A DNA stretch of 64,000 nt from Cryptomeria japonica. Taxonomy: Eukaryota > Streptophyta > Pinopsida > Cupressales > Cupressaceae. The notes under the pieces were generated by a model. That model had not been told where the DNA came from. It did no database searches and saw only the letters and a program-made list of their open reading frames with translations. The position numbers were made by a program, and so were the translations under genes. Below are positions 46,485-58,434 of this stretch, piece by piece. Location of the stretch: the NCBI RefSeq assembly GCF_030272615.1, contig NC_081413.1, positions 15,572,285 through 15,636,284 of the forward strand. The letters are read 5' to 3'. Every line of letters begins with the position of its first letter. The stretch's first letter is position 1.

Positions 46485-47483
46485 ATTTTTGTGGTATTGG
46501 ATAGATTCTTGAAGCTGGTACATTTTATTCTTTGTAAGAAGACTGATGATGTTGTTCATGTGGTAGAGTTTTTTCAGAGAGGTGTTGAGAATACATTGTC
46601 TACCAAAGAGTATAGTTTTAGATCGAGACACCAAGTTTGTTGGGTACTTTTGGAGGACATTGTAGAAAAAGTAAAAGATGGATTTGAATTTTGGTTCTAC
46701 ACACCATCCACAGACTGATGGGAAAATCAAAGTGGTGAATCGGACTTTGGGTAACCTATTGAGATGCTTAGTACAAGATAAACCCAAGGAATGGGATTTG
46801 ATTTTACCATATGTAAAGTTTGCATACAATAATTCTATCAATAGGAGCACTAGTAAATCACCATTTCGGATTGCATATAAAAGTAGTCCTAGAAATGCTT
46901 CAGAGTTGAGGAAGATGGAAAGTAGAAAAGAGTAGTGTCAAAGCTAAAGACTTTGTAGAGTACCTTAAGAATTTGCATGAAGAAGTGAGAAATCATATTA
47001 ATAATATGAATATTCAGTACAATGTTAAGGCAGATTAGAAAAGGGAGATATAAGGAATTTCATATTGGAGAAAAAGTCATGGTTCATTTGAGGAAAGAGA
47101 GGTTTCCAATGGGAACATGCAATAGGTTAAAAATGAAGAAATATGAGCCATCCAAAATCCTAAAGAAGCATGATTTAGGAAATGCTTATGAGGTAGAGTT
47201 GCCAAGTGAACTTAACATTTCACTTGTGTTTAATATTTGAGATTCGACAGAGTATCATGAAGGAAGCATTGAAGGTGAAATTGTAGAAGCACAATGAAAT
47301 ATTTCATCACCTACTTCAAATAAAGAGGAGATGGAAAACATCTTGGATGGTCAAGTGGGTAGAAGCACAAGGAATGGGATATATGGAGAGTACCTAGTTA
47401 AATGGAAAGGAAGAATTGTTGAAGATTCATCATGGTTATATAAGGCAGAGGTTGACCATCTTGGTTTTCCTCAAAACACCTAA
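46485..47483 (+). pseudogene. Element E integrase C-terminal half and chromodomain
   Basis: The frame resumes with IFVVLDRFLKLVHFILCKKT and [15 protein letters not shown]. After breaks it reads FGSTHHPQTDGKIKVVNRTL, where the catalytic Glu of the usual TDGQTEVVNR is Lys. Then come GNLLRCLVQDKPKEWDLILP and INRSTSKSPFRIAYKSS, followed by MVHLRKERFPMGTCNRLKMK (GPY/F-type region). The chromodomain reads EYLVKWKGRIVEDSSWLYKA and ends in FPQNT-stop at 47481-47483. Chromodomains can direct insertion to marked chromatin. Stops and shifts, plus the lost Glu, make it inactive. Confidence 0.85.
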
Positions 47484-47504
47484 GATGTGACAAGGTCACA
47501 TCTT
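47482..47504. repeat. Perfect 10-base inverted repeat at the end of the chromodomain frame
   Basis: AAGATGTGAC, a 3-base loop AAG, then GTCACATCTT. It overlaps the stop codon of element E pol. It would form a strong hairpin in RNA. Confidence 0.85.
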
Positions 47505-48289
47505 GAATTACCCTGGGTGTCTGATGCAAGAGCCTCCAAGGTGTAAGAGTAATCTTGCATCACCCCAAAATATTGTTTAGTTTTTCAATAAGGACTAATG
47601 ATGGCAGGGTTGTTATTTTTAGTAAGATTACTATTTTTAGTAAGTTATTAGTTTTGCACAAAATCTTAGTTTTGCACAAAATCTTACATAAACCTCTTGA
47701 ATGGTGAAATGAAGCCAATGGTGAAGAAATTATCCTAATATCTTGGGGCATTCAAGAGATATTTGAGTTTTTTAGGAATTTTCTCCAATAAAATTTCAAA
47801 TGTATTTTTGAGGGCCTTAGAGGCTCCAAATGGACTTGAAAGTTGATCGGACTTGGTTGTTGTAGGTCTCCTTACAAGCTTTCCAACAATGTATGATGAT
47901 TGAAGATTCAATGGTCAGTTTGAAAGTTATGGCCCCTAGAGCTTCACATACCAAAAATTTAATAAAATATTTTCTTAAGCTAAAAGTTGGTCAATTAGGG
48001 TCTTGGTGCTAAAAAATAGGGGATTCCACTTTCTAGAACATTCTACGATGGTTATACATTTCATATAAAGAAGGTAAATGAGGTTCACAAGAAGATAGTT
48101 CTAATAACACATATTATGGCCCCAACTTGCAAATTATTATAATGAGAAAGGCCATGTGGCTCTACCATGTTAATTTTTGAATGTTGTAATTTTATTTCAT
48201 TGAGATAATAGAAAGCAAGTGTTTCCTTTCTTTCATGTTTCTATTTATTATATTCTATTTTTGTTGTGTGTTTTGGTTTGTAAGGGGAC
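47505..48289. other. Flank after element E, no gene seen
   Basis: Presumably the 3' LTR or flank of E, but I could not fix any LTR end. No coding signal is recognisable. A/T-rich with TTAGTAAG/TTAGTTTTGC direct repeats near 47620-47690. Confidence 0.35.
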
Positions 48290-48728
48290 TACCCTTCATC
48301 ATAGATTGAAAATACTAATGACTGACTACGATGTGTTGGAGAGGCTTTGGCTAGTGGATATGCAAGAGAGGATGTTGGTGCTTAATTTGATGGATCAGTT
48401 CTAAGATGCAGATTGGGACATGTTGCAAGCCCATGGGCTTTGCTAAGTAGCTTGTATGCTAGTCATCCAATAACACAAAGTGATGTTCAATGTATTAGAA
48501 AAGATATGGATGAGTGAGATGAATAATCTTTACCTCTCTATGAGAGACATGGCAATGACTTTGGAGGATGTCTAGATGATCCTTCAAACTTTAACTAGGA
48601 TACAACTAGTCTATACAATTAACTGAGGAGTAGATGGGGTTTCGATGTGGTTTTTGGAGATGGATAACTTGACATGTATAAGGAGTCAAGTAGATGTGGA
48701 TTAATGCAAGGAGATAGAGCCAGGTATA
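48290..48728 (+). pseudogene. Decayed PMD gene 2, N-terminal part (left of element F)
   Basis: The plus strand reads DYDVLERLWLVDMQERMLV and, after stops, YLSMRDMAMTLEDV followed by MILQTL. The last part resembles the PMD phrase FHLP-GEMTITLQDV--IL. The same kind of gene resumes after element F at 59339 with WAYMLDHLYMNL-type sequence (a stop lies where G or A is expected). The match is weaker than for PMD gene 1. Confidence 0.5.
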
Positions 48729-49182
48729 TGTTGATGTGTGGCAACTAATCATGTTGCAAAAATATCACAATGTAGTTAGTAGCTGCAGGAAGGGCGTGAA
48801 CCTGTTAAATTGTGTTGCAGGAAGGACATTAGCAATTAGTAATAATTTTATAGGTAGTTAATTATCTTTTAATTTATATAACAATAAAATGTATGAAATT
48901 GAAGGTTTTTACAGTGACAAGAAACAATGAGGGTTTGATAGAAACTCATAATAGTAAATTATGTTGGTGATTGGTTTGCAATATAGTAATGGAGATTGCT
49001 GCAAATTTGTAACTATTGTTGCTAAATAATAAAAGTATTGGATGGTTGGCTTCTCCATGGACGTAGTCCATATTGGGCGAACCATGCAAATTTTGTGTTG
49101 TTGTTATGTATATTCTTCTTAGTTTTTATTTCTGCATTATAATTGTCATTTTTATTACTTTATCACCTATCAATTTCAAACA
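48729..49182 (+). repeat. Element F 5' LTR
   Basis: 454 bases, TGTTGATG to TTTCAAACA. Near its 3' end it carries GGACGTAGTCC and TTGGGCGAACCATG, the block usual in plant copia LTRs. Confidence 0.85.
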
Positions 49183-49184
49183 AT

Positions 49185-49198
49185 TGGTATCAAAGCTC
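49185..49198 (+). promoter_or_regulatory. Primer-binding site of element F
   Basis: TGGTATCAAAGCTC, two bases after the LTR, matches the initiator tRNA-Met type with one change from TGGTATCAGAGC. Confidence 0.85.
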
Positions 49199-49246
49199 GT
49201 GTGAATTCAATCTGTTGATAGGGGTTTCCAGATTTGAGTAGGAGTA

Positions 49247-50067
49247 ATGTCTGAAGAAGAAAAATTTGAGGTCAAAAATTTTAATGGCCAAAATTATCAA
49301 TTATGGACAATGAAGAGAGAGTATTACTTGTATCAAAAAGATTTATGGCAACCATTACAAGGGAAAGAAAAAAAAGGCACCACAATGTTAGATCAAGAAT
49401 AATATATTTTGGGTAGAAAGACAATAGGAATGGTTTGATTATGCTTGGCACCATTTCTGACATTTAATATATCCAAAGCAGCAATAATAATTGAGTAGAT
49501 AACAACACTAGATAAATTGTATGAAAAACCCTCGACTTTCAATAAGGTATTATTAATAAAAAAGGATATTTAATAATGAAATTATAGCTAAAGGTGGTTC
49601 TAAAGAAGACCATTATAACTAATTTAATACAATTACCAATCAATTATCTTCTATAAAAGTTAATTTTGATGAAGAGGTAAGGGCTCTCTTATTTTTTATG
49701 TTCTTTGCCAAAAATCTAGATCTTGGTTATGGTTGTAAGTAACTATGTAACTTATAGTTCAAATACGTTAAAAATTAATAATGTTGTTGGTGTGATTTTG
49801 AGTAAGGAAATGCATAGGAAAATCACAAGTGAGACTTCAACATAGTGTAATGTTGTGAATGTAGAAGATAGAGGAAGATCAAAGGAGAGAGAGGAAAACC
49901 CTAAAAGTAATGGGAAGTCATGAGGGAGATTGAAGAATAGAAGGTCTCAATCTAGAGGATGAAAATATTGTTGGTATTGTGGTAAACCAATCCACTTAAA
50001 GAAAGAGTGTTGGTATAGGAAATGCAAAGAAGACAAACAACAAGATGGTAACAAAGAAGCAAATATT
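49247..50067 (+). pseudogene. Element F gag
   Basis: ATG 49247 (MSEEEKFEVKNFNGQNYQLW) is typical of copia gag: a short acidic start, then F-G-NY--W. Further pieces appear in broken frames. A knuckle KYCWYCGKPIHLKKECWYR is readable near 49965-50025. It ends at the solo LTR inserted at 50073. Stops begin within 60 codons. Confidence 0.75.
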
Positions 50068-50072
50068 GTAAG

Positions 50073-51731
50073 TGTTGAACACAATGTACCATTGAGAGGG
50101 GGTGAATCAATGGTTCCCAATAATCTAAACCTTTTAAACCTAACTCTCGGTATTGGTTAGCAAATCAAACACAAGGAAGATATACTGGTGAGCTAAGAAA
50201 AGTGATCAAATGCAAACACATAAAGATACTCAACACATAACACCGGATATATGAGGAAAACCCAATGTGGAAAAAACCTTGGTGAAAAATGTTGTTGGAG
50301 ACTACTGCTCCAATCCAACCTCACAATAAATATTGATTACAAAGTTTAGGGCACCAACCCAAGGAGCACCAAAATCTACACGAGCTCCAACTCAGTGATA
50401 TACAATAGATCTGATTAATACAATAGTTGTAGTCTTGTTATAAATGAGTTTTGTAATTCTTGCAATCAAGATACTTCACTAATTTAACTCTTCTCTACTG
50501 GTTCTCCCTTGCTCAGTTCTCTGTCAGTTCTTTGTCCTCTATTTATATCTTTTCTGCCCTGATTTTGTCTTGCATACCCTTCACCGGTACACTTTCTTTT
50601 CTCCTTCACCATCAACAACTTTCTTCCTGAATCTCCCTTGCTGGTTCACACAATTGTTGTTCTATTTGGCAGCTTGCCGGTTGCTCTAACCTTACCAGTA
50701 AAACCTTTGTAAACATTCTATAAGTTCAACCATTTTGTCAGACAGCTTCAACACTCAGATGCTTTTTATCTTCTCTCTAATCACTCTCTTCTCTCTTAGT
50801 TACTCTATCTTCACCAACATCAAGCATCATCTTCTTTCATTTTCGATCTACATATTTATAATTGGATTTCCCGCCAAGACTAGAGTTCAAACGGTGGCGC
50901 GCTAGGGATTTTCTCCACCAACTCAATCCATATCAAATCTGATCGAATCTCATCTCCTCGATTGATGATCTGCAATAGATCAAACTTCACCACCATTTCT
51001 TAAGACATATGTACACACTTTCTATATTTAGCAACTTGTAACTTGTTTTTCGGCCTTGCTCTGTCATTCACCATTAATGCCTCTATTATTTCCTTCGACT
51101 AATGAGCATGAAGATCAGATTGTCCTGCTTGATTTACATCCCCAAAAAGCTTCTGCATCTTGATCCACCTCGAGTTGCACTTCTTTTGTCATTGACCTAT
51201 GATTTATGGGTTCCTTATTTAAAGTCAACCTGCTCATCACCTACCACGTTGATGGACACTTCACCGACCTCTGGATTCTTTCCACTTGGTATCCACCTAT
51301 CATCCTTGTTGACATCCACCTCTGATCAGTCCACTGAGTCGGTTTAGATTCATTCACCGACCAAGACATACTACCAGTGCTTGCTCACCAGTTCACTAAC
51401 CCTGTCGGTACATGTCACCTTGTCTGTTATCCTTCATGCTTTCACCTTCCTTGTGTTGGTGGATCAACCTGACTTGTCATCTAACACACCAATTCATCCA
51501 CTAAATCTATTTATCGGTGATATTATACCTGCCTTCATACCAGTATCATGCACATCCTGATAATCATGCCAACTGATGGATTACACTCTTTTCTGTTATC
51601 TTTTGCTTGCTTGTCGGTGGTCATGTTTACTTATTGGTGAACATCCATCTCCTTCTTGCATACCGATAACCATCCATACCGGTGACATGCTATACTTACC
51701 GGTTGACATCAATGACAATATAATGCCAACA
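50073..51731 (-). mobile_element. Solo LTR in element F (TSD GTAAG)
   Basis: GTAAG stands at 50068-50072 and 51732-51736. The segment has TGTTG...CAACA ends and, read on the minus strand, starts TGTTGGCATTATATTGTC and ends with a TGATTCACCCCC/TCTCAATGG block near its end. Removing it with one GTAAG joins NIVS and KSKDD of the copia frame exactly. It has no internal region. Open frames inside it are incidental. Confidence 0.9.
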
Positions 51732-51736
51732 GTAAG

Positions 51737-52330
51737 TAAATCTAAAGATGATGTCTTACTTCTTTCCCTAGATAGTTCTGATTATTTTTCAGTAATAGGT
51801 TCAAGGGATTCATTAAATGCTACACCCCATATGAATTACTTCATATATTATGTCCAAGGAGATTTTAGACAAGTATATTTGGGTAACAATGAACCCTGCC
51901 AAATTATTGGAAAGGGAAGAACAGAGTTAAAATTAAAAAATGAAAATCCATGGCTATTACAAGAGGTAAGACATGTTCCAAAACTAAGTATAAATTTAAT
52001 TTCAATAGGGTAGCTTGGAAACAAAGGTTGTGTAGTTACATTTACAAATAAAATTTGGAAGGTTACTAAAGGTACATTAGTAGTATCAAAAGTTTTAAAG
52101 GTGATAACATTATATTTATGCACTGGTAATATTAATTTTCCTACCCTCGCTATAACAAAAATTATTGCAGGAAAAACTATGAAGACAAATACAGCCATGG
52201 CTATAGGAATATACACAAAGACTAGAAAAACTATAGAGTCAACTACAACCATGGCTGCAAGAATAGAGACAAAGACAACAAAAATTGTAGAAATTGCTAC
52301 AGAAGTTGCAACATAAACAAAAACAATGTT
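51737..52330 (+). pseudogene. Element F protease region
   Basis: Reads SKSKDDVLLLSLDSSDYF, then GSRDSLNATPHMNYF (the copia active site is usually DSGA--HM, so the Gly is lost), YYVQGDFRQVYLGNN, KGRTELKLKNENPWLLQEV and RHVPKLSINLISIG. This order is characteristic of copia protease. The next part, up to integrase, is low complexity (repeats of KTMKTNTAM-like words). Confidence 0.8.
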
Positions 52331-53050
52331 GTGGCACCATGGACTTGGGGATATGAGTGAGAAAGGTATCAAAATTCTTCATTCTAATAGTTTGTTACTA
52401 GATTTAAAATAAGTTAACATGCATTTCTATCAAAGTTGTGTTTATAGGAAGCAAAAGAGAGTGGAATTTCTTAAAGATGGACACCAAAAGATAGTGAGAA
52501 ATTGGAGCTTATGCATACAGATGTATGTGGATCAGCCTAGGTATCTTATCTTAGTGGCTCTCATTATTATGTTACTTTTATAGATGACACAACAAGGGAA
52601 TCATGGGTGTATTTCCTAAAACAGAAATCAGATGCATTTGAAACTTTTAAAAAATAGAAAAGATTGATTGAAAATGAAACAAGGAAAAGATTAAAGTGTC
52701 TAAGGTCTGATAATGGAGGTGAGTATTGCAACAAATAATTTGAAGATTATTGTTCATTTAATTAGAAAAAGACAGTTCTAGGAACTCCTCAAGAAAATGG
52801 TGTGGTTGAGAGAAGGAACAAGACAATAATGGAGTGTGCAAGAAGCATGAGGTTGCATGTTGGGCTACCTTTACATTTTTGGGTAGAGGCTATTCATATT
52901 GTTGTATATTTATTAACAAAGGACCTTCAGTTCCTTTGGGATATGGTATTCCAAAGGAGGCATGGACATGTAACTAGTGAGTTATTCTTTTCTAAAAATA
53001 ATTGGTTGTAATGTTTTTGTCCATGTTGATATTGCAACTAGAACCAAGTT
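52331..53050 (+). pseudogene. Element F integrase
   Basis: Reads ELMHTDVCGS (first catalytic Asp), HYYVTFIDDTTRESWVYFLK, RLKCLRSDNGGEYC (second Asp), PQENGVVERRNKTIMECARS (catalytic Glu) and LPLHFWVEAIHIVVYLLTK. All three catalytic residues are visible, but stops at several sites break the frame. In copia elements integrase comes before RT, as here. Confidence 0.85.
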
Positions 53051-54160
53051 AGAAGTAAAATCTAAAAAATGCACTTTCAATGGATATGGAATAGATGACT
53101 TTGGTATCATGAGATTTTATAAATTAGAAAGTTACTAGAAGTTGAGATGTTATATTCAATGAAAAGGTTTTGTATAAGGATCAACTGAAGGAACAACAAC
53201 AAAAAGGACAACATAAAGAATATGTGGTGTTGGATGATATTCTAGAGAGTAACACTTCATTGGTACCTAATGCTCAACAACAACAAAAAGTCCTAGAAAT
53301 TACTGCAACTCTTAGATGTTCTACAAGGTTAAGAAGACCTTTGAACTATTTTCTCCTTCTTTATAGTCTATTTTATTAACTATTGTTGGTGAACCAGAAG
53401 GGTATGAGGAAGTGCTAAAGGTGGATAGCAAAGAATAGTGGGAGCAAGGAATGAAGGAATAAATGGATTCCTTACTGCAAGAATTAGACTTGGAACTTAG
53501 TCAAGTTGCCTACAGGAAAAATAGCAAGTTAGCAAATAAATAGGTTTATAGGCTAAAAGAAGAAGGAGATAAGAAAAGGTATAAGGCTAGACTTGTGGTG
53601 GATTTACATAGGAAAAGGGTATTGATTTTCGTGATATTTTTCTCTAGTTGTAAAAAAGACTTCTATTAGGACTATTCTAAGTGTTGTGGCTATAGAAAAT
53701 CTGCATCTTGAATAGCTAAAAGTCAAAACAACATTTCTCCATGGGGGTTTGGAAGAAGAAATATATATGAAGCAACCAAAATGATATGAGGTCAAAGGTA
53801 TGGAGGATTTGGTGTGCAGAATTAAGAAGAGTCTATATGGCCTAAAGCAAGCACCCCAACAATGGTATAAAAAATATTGATAGTTTTATGGTCAAGCCCA
53901 AGGTTATAACATATGTGATTCTAATTCTTGTGTTTATTTTAAGTAGATGCATGATGGTAGCTATATTATTCTATGTTTATATGTGGCATACTTGTTGTCC
54001 ATTCTAATATGCAACATATTAGTGGATTGAAAAAATAGTTAGCAAAATTATTTTCTATGAAGAATTTGGGTACAACAAAATGAATACATGGTTTGAGGAT
54101 TACAAAGGATGAAAAAAATAGAAACTTGCATTTGTCTCAAAGTGAATATGTAGATAAGGT
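53051..54160 (+). pseudogene. Element F reverse transcriptase
   Basis: Reads VYRLKEEGDKKRYKARLVV, then DFRDIFSLVVKKTSIRTIL, FLHGGLEEEIYMKQPK and CRIKKSLYGLKQAPQQWYKK, all standard copia RT phrases. The expected YVDDML reads YVAYLL, so the active-site Asp pair is gone. The later connection part is in broken frames. Confidence 0.8.
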
Positions 54161-54580
54161 GCTGAAATGATTCAATATGCACAATGAAAAAGTTGTGAGT
54201 ACACCTTTGCCTAGTCATTTTATGTTGAATAAGGAGATGTGTCCAAAGACATGTGAGGAGGCTAAAAAAATGTCAAAAATTCCATATGCTTCAATTTTTC
54301 ATAGTTTAATGTATCTCATGGCATGCATGAGACCTATGAGATGTCATGAAATAGAATGTTGGAATGTTGTTAAATGAATTCTTAGATATTTGAGAGGTAC
54401 AAATATAAAACATTTATGTTTTGGGGGATCAAACAATATTATTCAAGGCTATGTTGACTTTGATTTAATGGGTAATATTGATACTAGGTGCAGCACTATA
54501 GGTTATGTGTTTGTTGTAGGAGGGATAGTTGTTAGATGGATTTTGGTGCAAGAGAACTTGAAGGATTTCATGCCTCCATG
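54161..54580 (+). pseudogene. Element F RNase H, first part
   Basis: Reads KVVSTPLPSHFMLNKEMCPK and GYVDFDLMGNIDTRCSTIGY, VFVVGGIVVRW, with the RNase H aspartate of the usual YVDAD. It breaks off after WILVQENL, where foreign sequence begins. Confidence 0.75.
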
Positions 54581-57364
54581 AGGAAAATTTTCAATATATG
54601 TTTTATTTTGTGTCAAATAAGGTTCTATGGACCATTTTGTAATGATTTGTGGTCAATCAATGCAATAGGAAGCCCTTTTGGGTCCATGGTGCAAAGTTGT
54701 CAAGTTGTCAAAATTTGATGTAAGTGGGGTTTAGTTGAGTTTTCATGTTGAGTCTTGTTAGGGGATATAATAAGGTCATAATATAATATTTATAATGTAA
54801 TAGGATTCATTTTAGTTCATATTATCATATTTTGTAATGTTATCAAAAACAGTTGTCATATTGCAAAGTTGCAAACAAGAATGGGAAGTTGAAGAGTCAA
54901 GGTGGTTTAGAAGTTGGTTAGTTAGTTTTTCATGGTTGGAATAAGTTTTTAAAGGCACAAAAATCCTGATTTCATTATTGAAAAGGAGGTTGAATGATTT
55001 AGAGGAAGTTTGGAGCAATGAAACCCTTAATTTTTGTATTTTTTATGTGTTCCTAATTGTTCCTCTTAATGGTACATTATTGTACGGACTGATAAAGGCT
55101 TGAATCCGATTGGAGATGATAATGGCATGAATCTAGTTTATTTATTTATTTATTTTTGAGTAATTTTCATTGTGATTCGCAAAATATATGGCCATTTTAG
55201 TGACAACGGATCCATTTTTCTAAGTTTGTTTTCCTACAAATTTTTTGCTCTTTTGTTCAGTTTGGCCTTACAAACATGATGAGGGTCTTAAACTTATATG
55301 ATTGGAAATATAATTGTATTAAAGAAATTTTTCATTCTTACCGGTCCTAAGAAAATGTCGTTTGATGGGTCTAACACATCAATCTTCCTAACAACCCAAT
55401 TCAGAGGTTTGGGGTAACAGTGAGTAAATAAAATTGCATATTTCTTGATTCCTCTGGTAGAAAGGTCTAAGAATCTATAGTATGGTTCATTTTTATGTAT
55501 TCTTTCATATTCCAAGGTTTGATGATTAATTTTTTTGTGGTTTCCTTGATACCCTAGGTTGATTTTATATTGGTTTGAGTCATTTGAGACCCATAGGGAT
55601 GATGATTGGATAAAATAATCATGGGAATGAATGGGAGATGGTTTAGAAAGCATGAGAAGGTCAAATATGATATTTTTTAAGGTTTTATAAAGTGATTTTG
55701 GTCCTAGAACATATAGAACCAATAAACCCTCTTGCTACCTAGCCTAATTAGCCCTTGGGCACAACATAACCGTCAAGTTTGAAGAGTTTGGTCCAAAGTA
55801 ACCCATGCCAATTTTGAGATATGCTTGAGAAATCATTAAAGAGTATCCAATCACAGTCTTGAGTTGAGGTATGCTTCAAAAGATATTAATGACTATTCCT
55901 AGTTGGAAGACTACAAGGTATGAAAGTAGTTTGTGTAGAACCTAAAGAAAGTTTGTAATATGTGAAATCTAAAGTTGTTGGTGTTGGCATTTGACTGAAC
56001 TGGTAAAGATTGTTATTTTTATGCAACCAGTATATGATTAGTTAGTAAATGTGATGAAGAGATTGAGATTCGTGTTTGATGACTAAGTTTTGTGTTGTCA
56101 TTGATGGCAACAATGTTTGTGTAGTCATCTAAGTATTAGAAGTCAACCAGTAAGGGTTAACTGGTACAAAAGATAGTTTGACAGAGAACCGACAATTAGG
56201 ATCTCAACCAGTAAACTGAGATAGAGTAGCATTCCGACAACCAGTACAGGCGATTCATGGAGAGTTGGATGATGCAATTTCACAACGCTGATTGTGACAA
56301 GTATTTGGAGCTATGTTCTCAACCGCATTAGCAAATTCAATTAGATGAGATAGATTTCATTTACAAAATAGATAAACTGGTAGAACACTTAACTGGTAGT
56401 GATATAGTCACTTAAATCGATAACACGACACAAGTTTTAATTTGTTATGTCGATGGCCGACATATGTAAAGCATGTGATGTAAGTTTGTCTAGATTCATT
56501 GAACCTAGGAAACTGTTCCAAGGTTGTAGCCGACTAAATGTAAATATTTATAAATAGTGTGATGAGGTATAAAGTCGATATGTATGTGTGTGTGAAGAGA
56601 GAATTCATGAGCGAATATTGTGAATGTGATCATGCGATGATTAGGGAAGTTTTGTAATGAAGTGTTGTTGAAGTTTTAAGGATCAGAAGTGGATCTTATC
56701 AGACACTGAAGGTGTTACTTGAAGATATTATCACTGTTGTTTTCCTAACAGTTTGCAACAACAAAATCCCCTAACCGGGTAGGTCCTAACAGGCCTTAAT
56801 TTTTAAATCCCCTAACAGGCCCTAATAGGATAGCTCTAAATCAGAATCTCAAATCCTCTTGCGAGGTTGATCCTAACAAGTCATTTCTCCTAATAGGGCT
56901 TATCATTCAAATCCCTTAACCGGGTGACTCTTAACCAAGTCTGCTCCTAACAAGGCATAGTTGTAAGACCTTAACCAGTCAAGATTTCTATTCTGCAGAT
57001 AGTGAATCTTGTGGGTACCAACTCCCACCGTGGTTTTTCCCTTTTGGGTTTTCCATGTATAATCTCTTGTGTTATGTGGAATTTGTTTTATTGGGCATTT
57101 TCTTATGTGATGATATTTATCATATGCTTGATAAGTTTTAAGTTCTTAAAGTTGGTGATCAGATTTATACCTCTCAGTGCCTTATAAGTTCATCAGTTGG
57201 GGTCCTTGAATGGTTTATTCATGTCATTTACACATACTTTAAGGTGTGTCCATATGTTTTACAAAGGATTTGAAAAGTTTCCAAGTTGTTAAACCTTGAA
57301 AAGTGAAGAAAAAAAAAGACTAATGTATTAAGGAGAGTTTAGGTGAACCCCTTGCCTTTGCATC
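54581..57364. other. 2.8-kb block inserted in element F RNase H, containing a solo LTR
   Basis: The copia frame stops at about 54560 and resumes at about 57365 with ISWFQKFVVLSTIEAEYVVV. The block between shows no recognisable gene apart from the solo LTR at 55982-57195. It has a short TTTA repeat at about 55137-55157. The open frame 55722-55294 on the minus strand has no motif I know. Its ends and TSD could not be found. Confidence 0.55.
55982..57195 (+). mobile_element. Solo LTR (TSD GTTGG)
   Basis: GTTGG stands at 55977-55981 and 57196-57200. The segment starts TGTTGGCATTTGACTG and ends AAGTTCATCA. It has repeated CCTAACNGGG-type words (about 56757-56990) and a GTGGG/CCCAC hairpin (57011-57028), like the LTR of element A. 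No internal region. Confidence 0.88.
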
Positions 57365-57429
57365 ATATTTCATGGTTCCAAAAGTTTGTTGTATTATCAA
57401 CCATAGAGGCTGAATATGTTGTTGTTATT
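57365..57429 (+). pseudogene. Element F RNase H, middle piece
   Basis: Reads SWFQKFVVLSTIEAEYVVVI, the standard copia RNase H phrase with the Glu of EAEY. It is cut by the solo LTR at 57435. Confidence 0.8.
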
Positions 57430-57434
57430 GAAGC

Positions 57435-58429
57435 TAGTGCGCATGAAAGGGGACAAGAAAAAGCAGAAATCAAATGTTGATAAGTTAGTCTCAACCAAAA
57501 CTAAAACCAGATGAACTTTAAACTTTCCAAATGCATATATCAAAAGAGATTAAAAAGCATATAATAGAAGCAATAACAAGCAAAATAAGAGAGAAAATAC
57601 TACCTAAGAATCTCCCATGATGTTCTTGATGTCTCTCCCTTGTTCTTCTCCTCCCAATATCCAAAAGCTTGCTTGAGTGTAGCCCTCAATTTTAGTATGC
57701 AGCCATGGATGCCAACCAAAGGATTGAATGGGAGAAAATGAACTCCTATTGCCATGCAAATGCACAAATGTAATTGCTATGAGAAAGCTAAGTAGAAATG
57801 CCTATGCACCTATAATAATAATTCTCAAGATGCTTCCCCTTTTGCTTGAGGATGAGGGTTCCTTTTATAAGCCCTCCTCATGATTTGGCTTATGGGGGGC
57901 TAGGATTGCATGAGGAGGGTTAGTGTGTTGAAGAAGGGAAGCATTTAAGTCTTTATAAGAGTCTTAAATGGATGATATGATGGGTTGAGGGTTAATTTGG
58001 GATTAGGATTGTGCAAGTAATTAGAAGTGGGTTTAGGCTAAAATGGAAGGGATTAGAAGAATCTAGAAGAAGGGTTAGTGAGCAAGTAGGCTTTGTAGGA
58101 GAATGCAAGTGGACCTGAGAATAAATAGGATTTAAATAAATGTTTATTTATTTTAATGTGCATGTGAATTTTGGATTTATTTGAATAAATCTTAATTTAT
58201 TTAAATGTGAAGAAGGGGGGAAATAAATAAATTTAATCAATTTATTTAATAGTTGGACTATAGTTAGTAATTTTAATTTCAATAAATTTATTCAATTTAT
58301 TTAATTGAAATAGTAGAATGGGGTCAAAATGAATTAATTAAATGTATATTTAATTAATAGAATAATATTACTGCATTAAACAAATATTAGATATTTATTT
58401 AATTTAGTGGACAAATTTATGTGTCTACA
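57435..58429 (-). mobile_element. Solo LTR related to element C LTRs, inserted in element F RNase H (TSD GAAGC)
   Basis: GAAGC stands at 57430-57434 and 58430-58434. The right end TTATGTGTCTACA and the ATTTATTTAAAT-rich right part match the element C LTRs. The left part has CTCCCTTGTTCTTCTCCTCC, also as in C. The left end reads TAGTGC rather than TG, probably a mutated terminus. Removing it joins VVVIEAS and KEMIWLQ of the copia frame. Confidence 0.88.
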
Positions 58430-58434
58430 GAAGC

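Larger units (their letters stand above)
35405..47483 (+). mobile_element. Element E: chromovirus (Ty3/gypsy), 5' end missing, split by element D
   Basis: Gag end, finger, degenerate protease, RT, RNase H and the first half of integrase run from 35405 to 38919. The second half of integrase and a chromodomain run from 46485 to 47483. Removing 38925-46479 and one ATTCC copy restores the integrase reading RGHDS-IFVVLDRF exactly. The order and the C-terminal chromodomain identify a plant chromovirus. Many stops and shifts are present. I could not find either LTR of E. Confidence 0.85.

Noticed and set aside
55294-55722. 142-codon minus-strand frame as a gene
   Set aside because: No motif, no support from context, and it lies in an inserted repeat block in AT-rich DNA.
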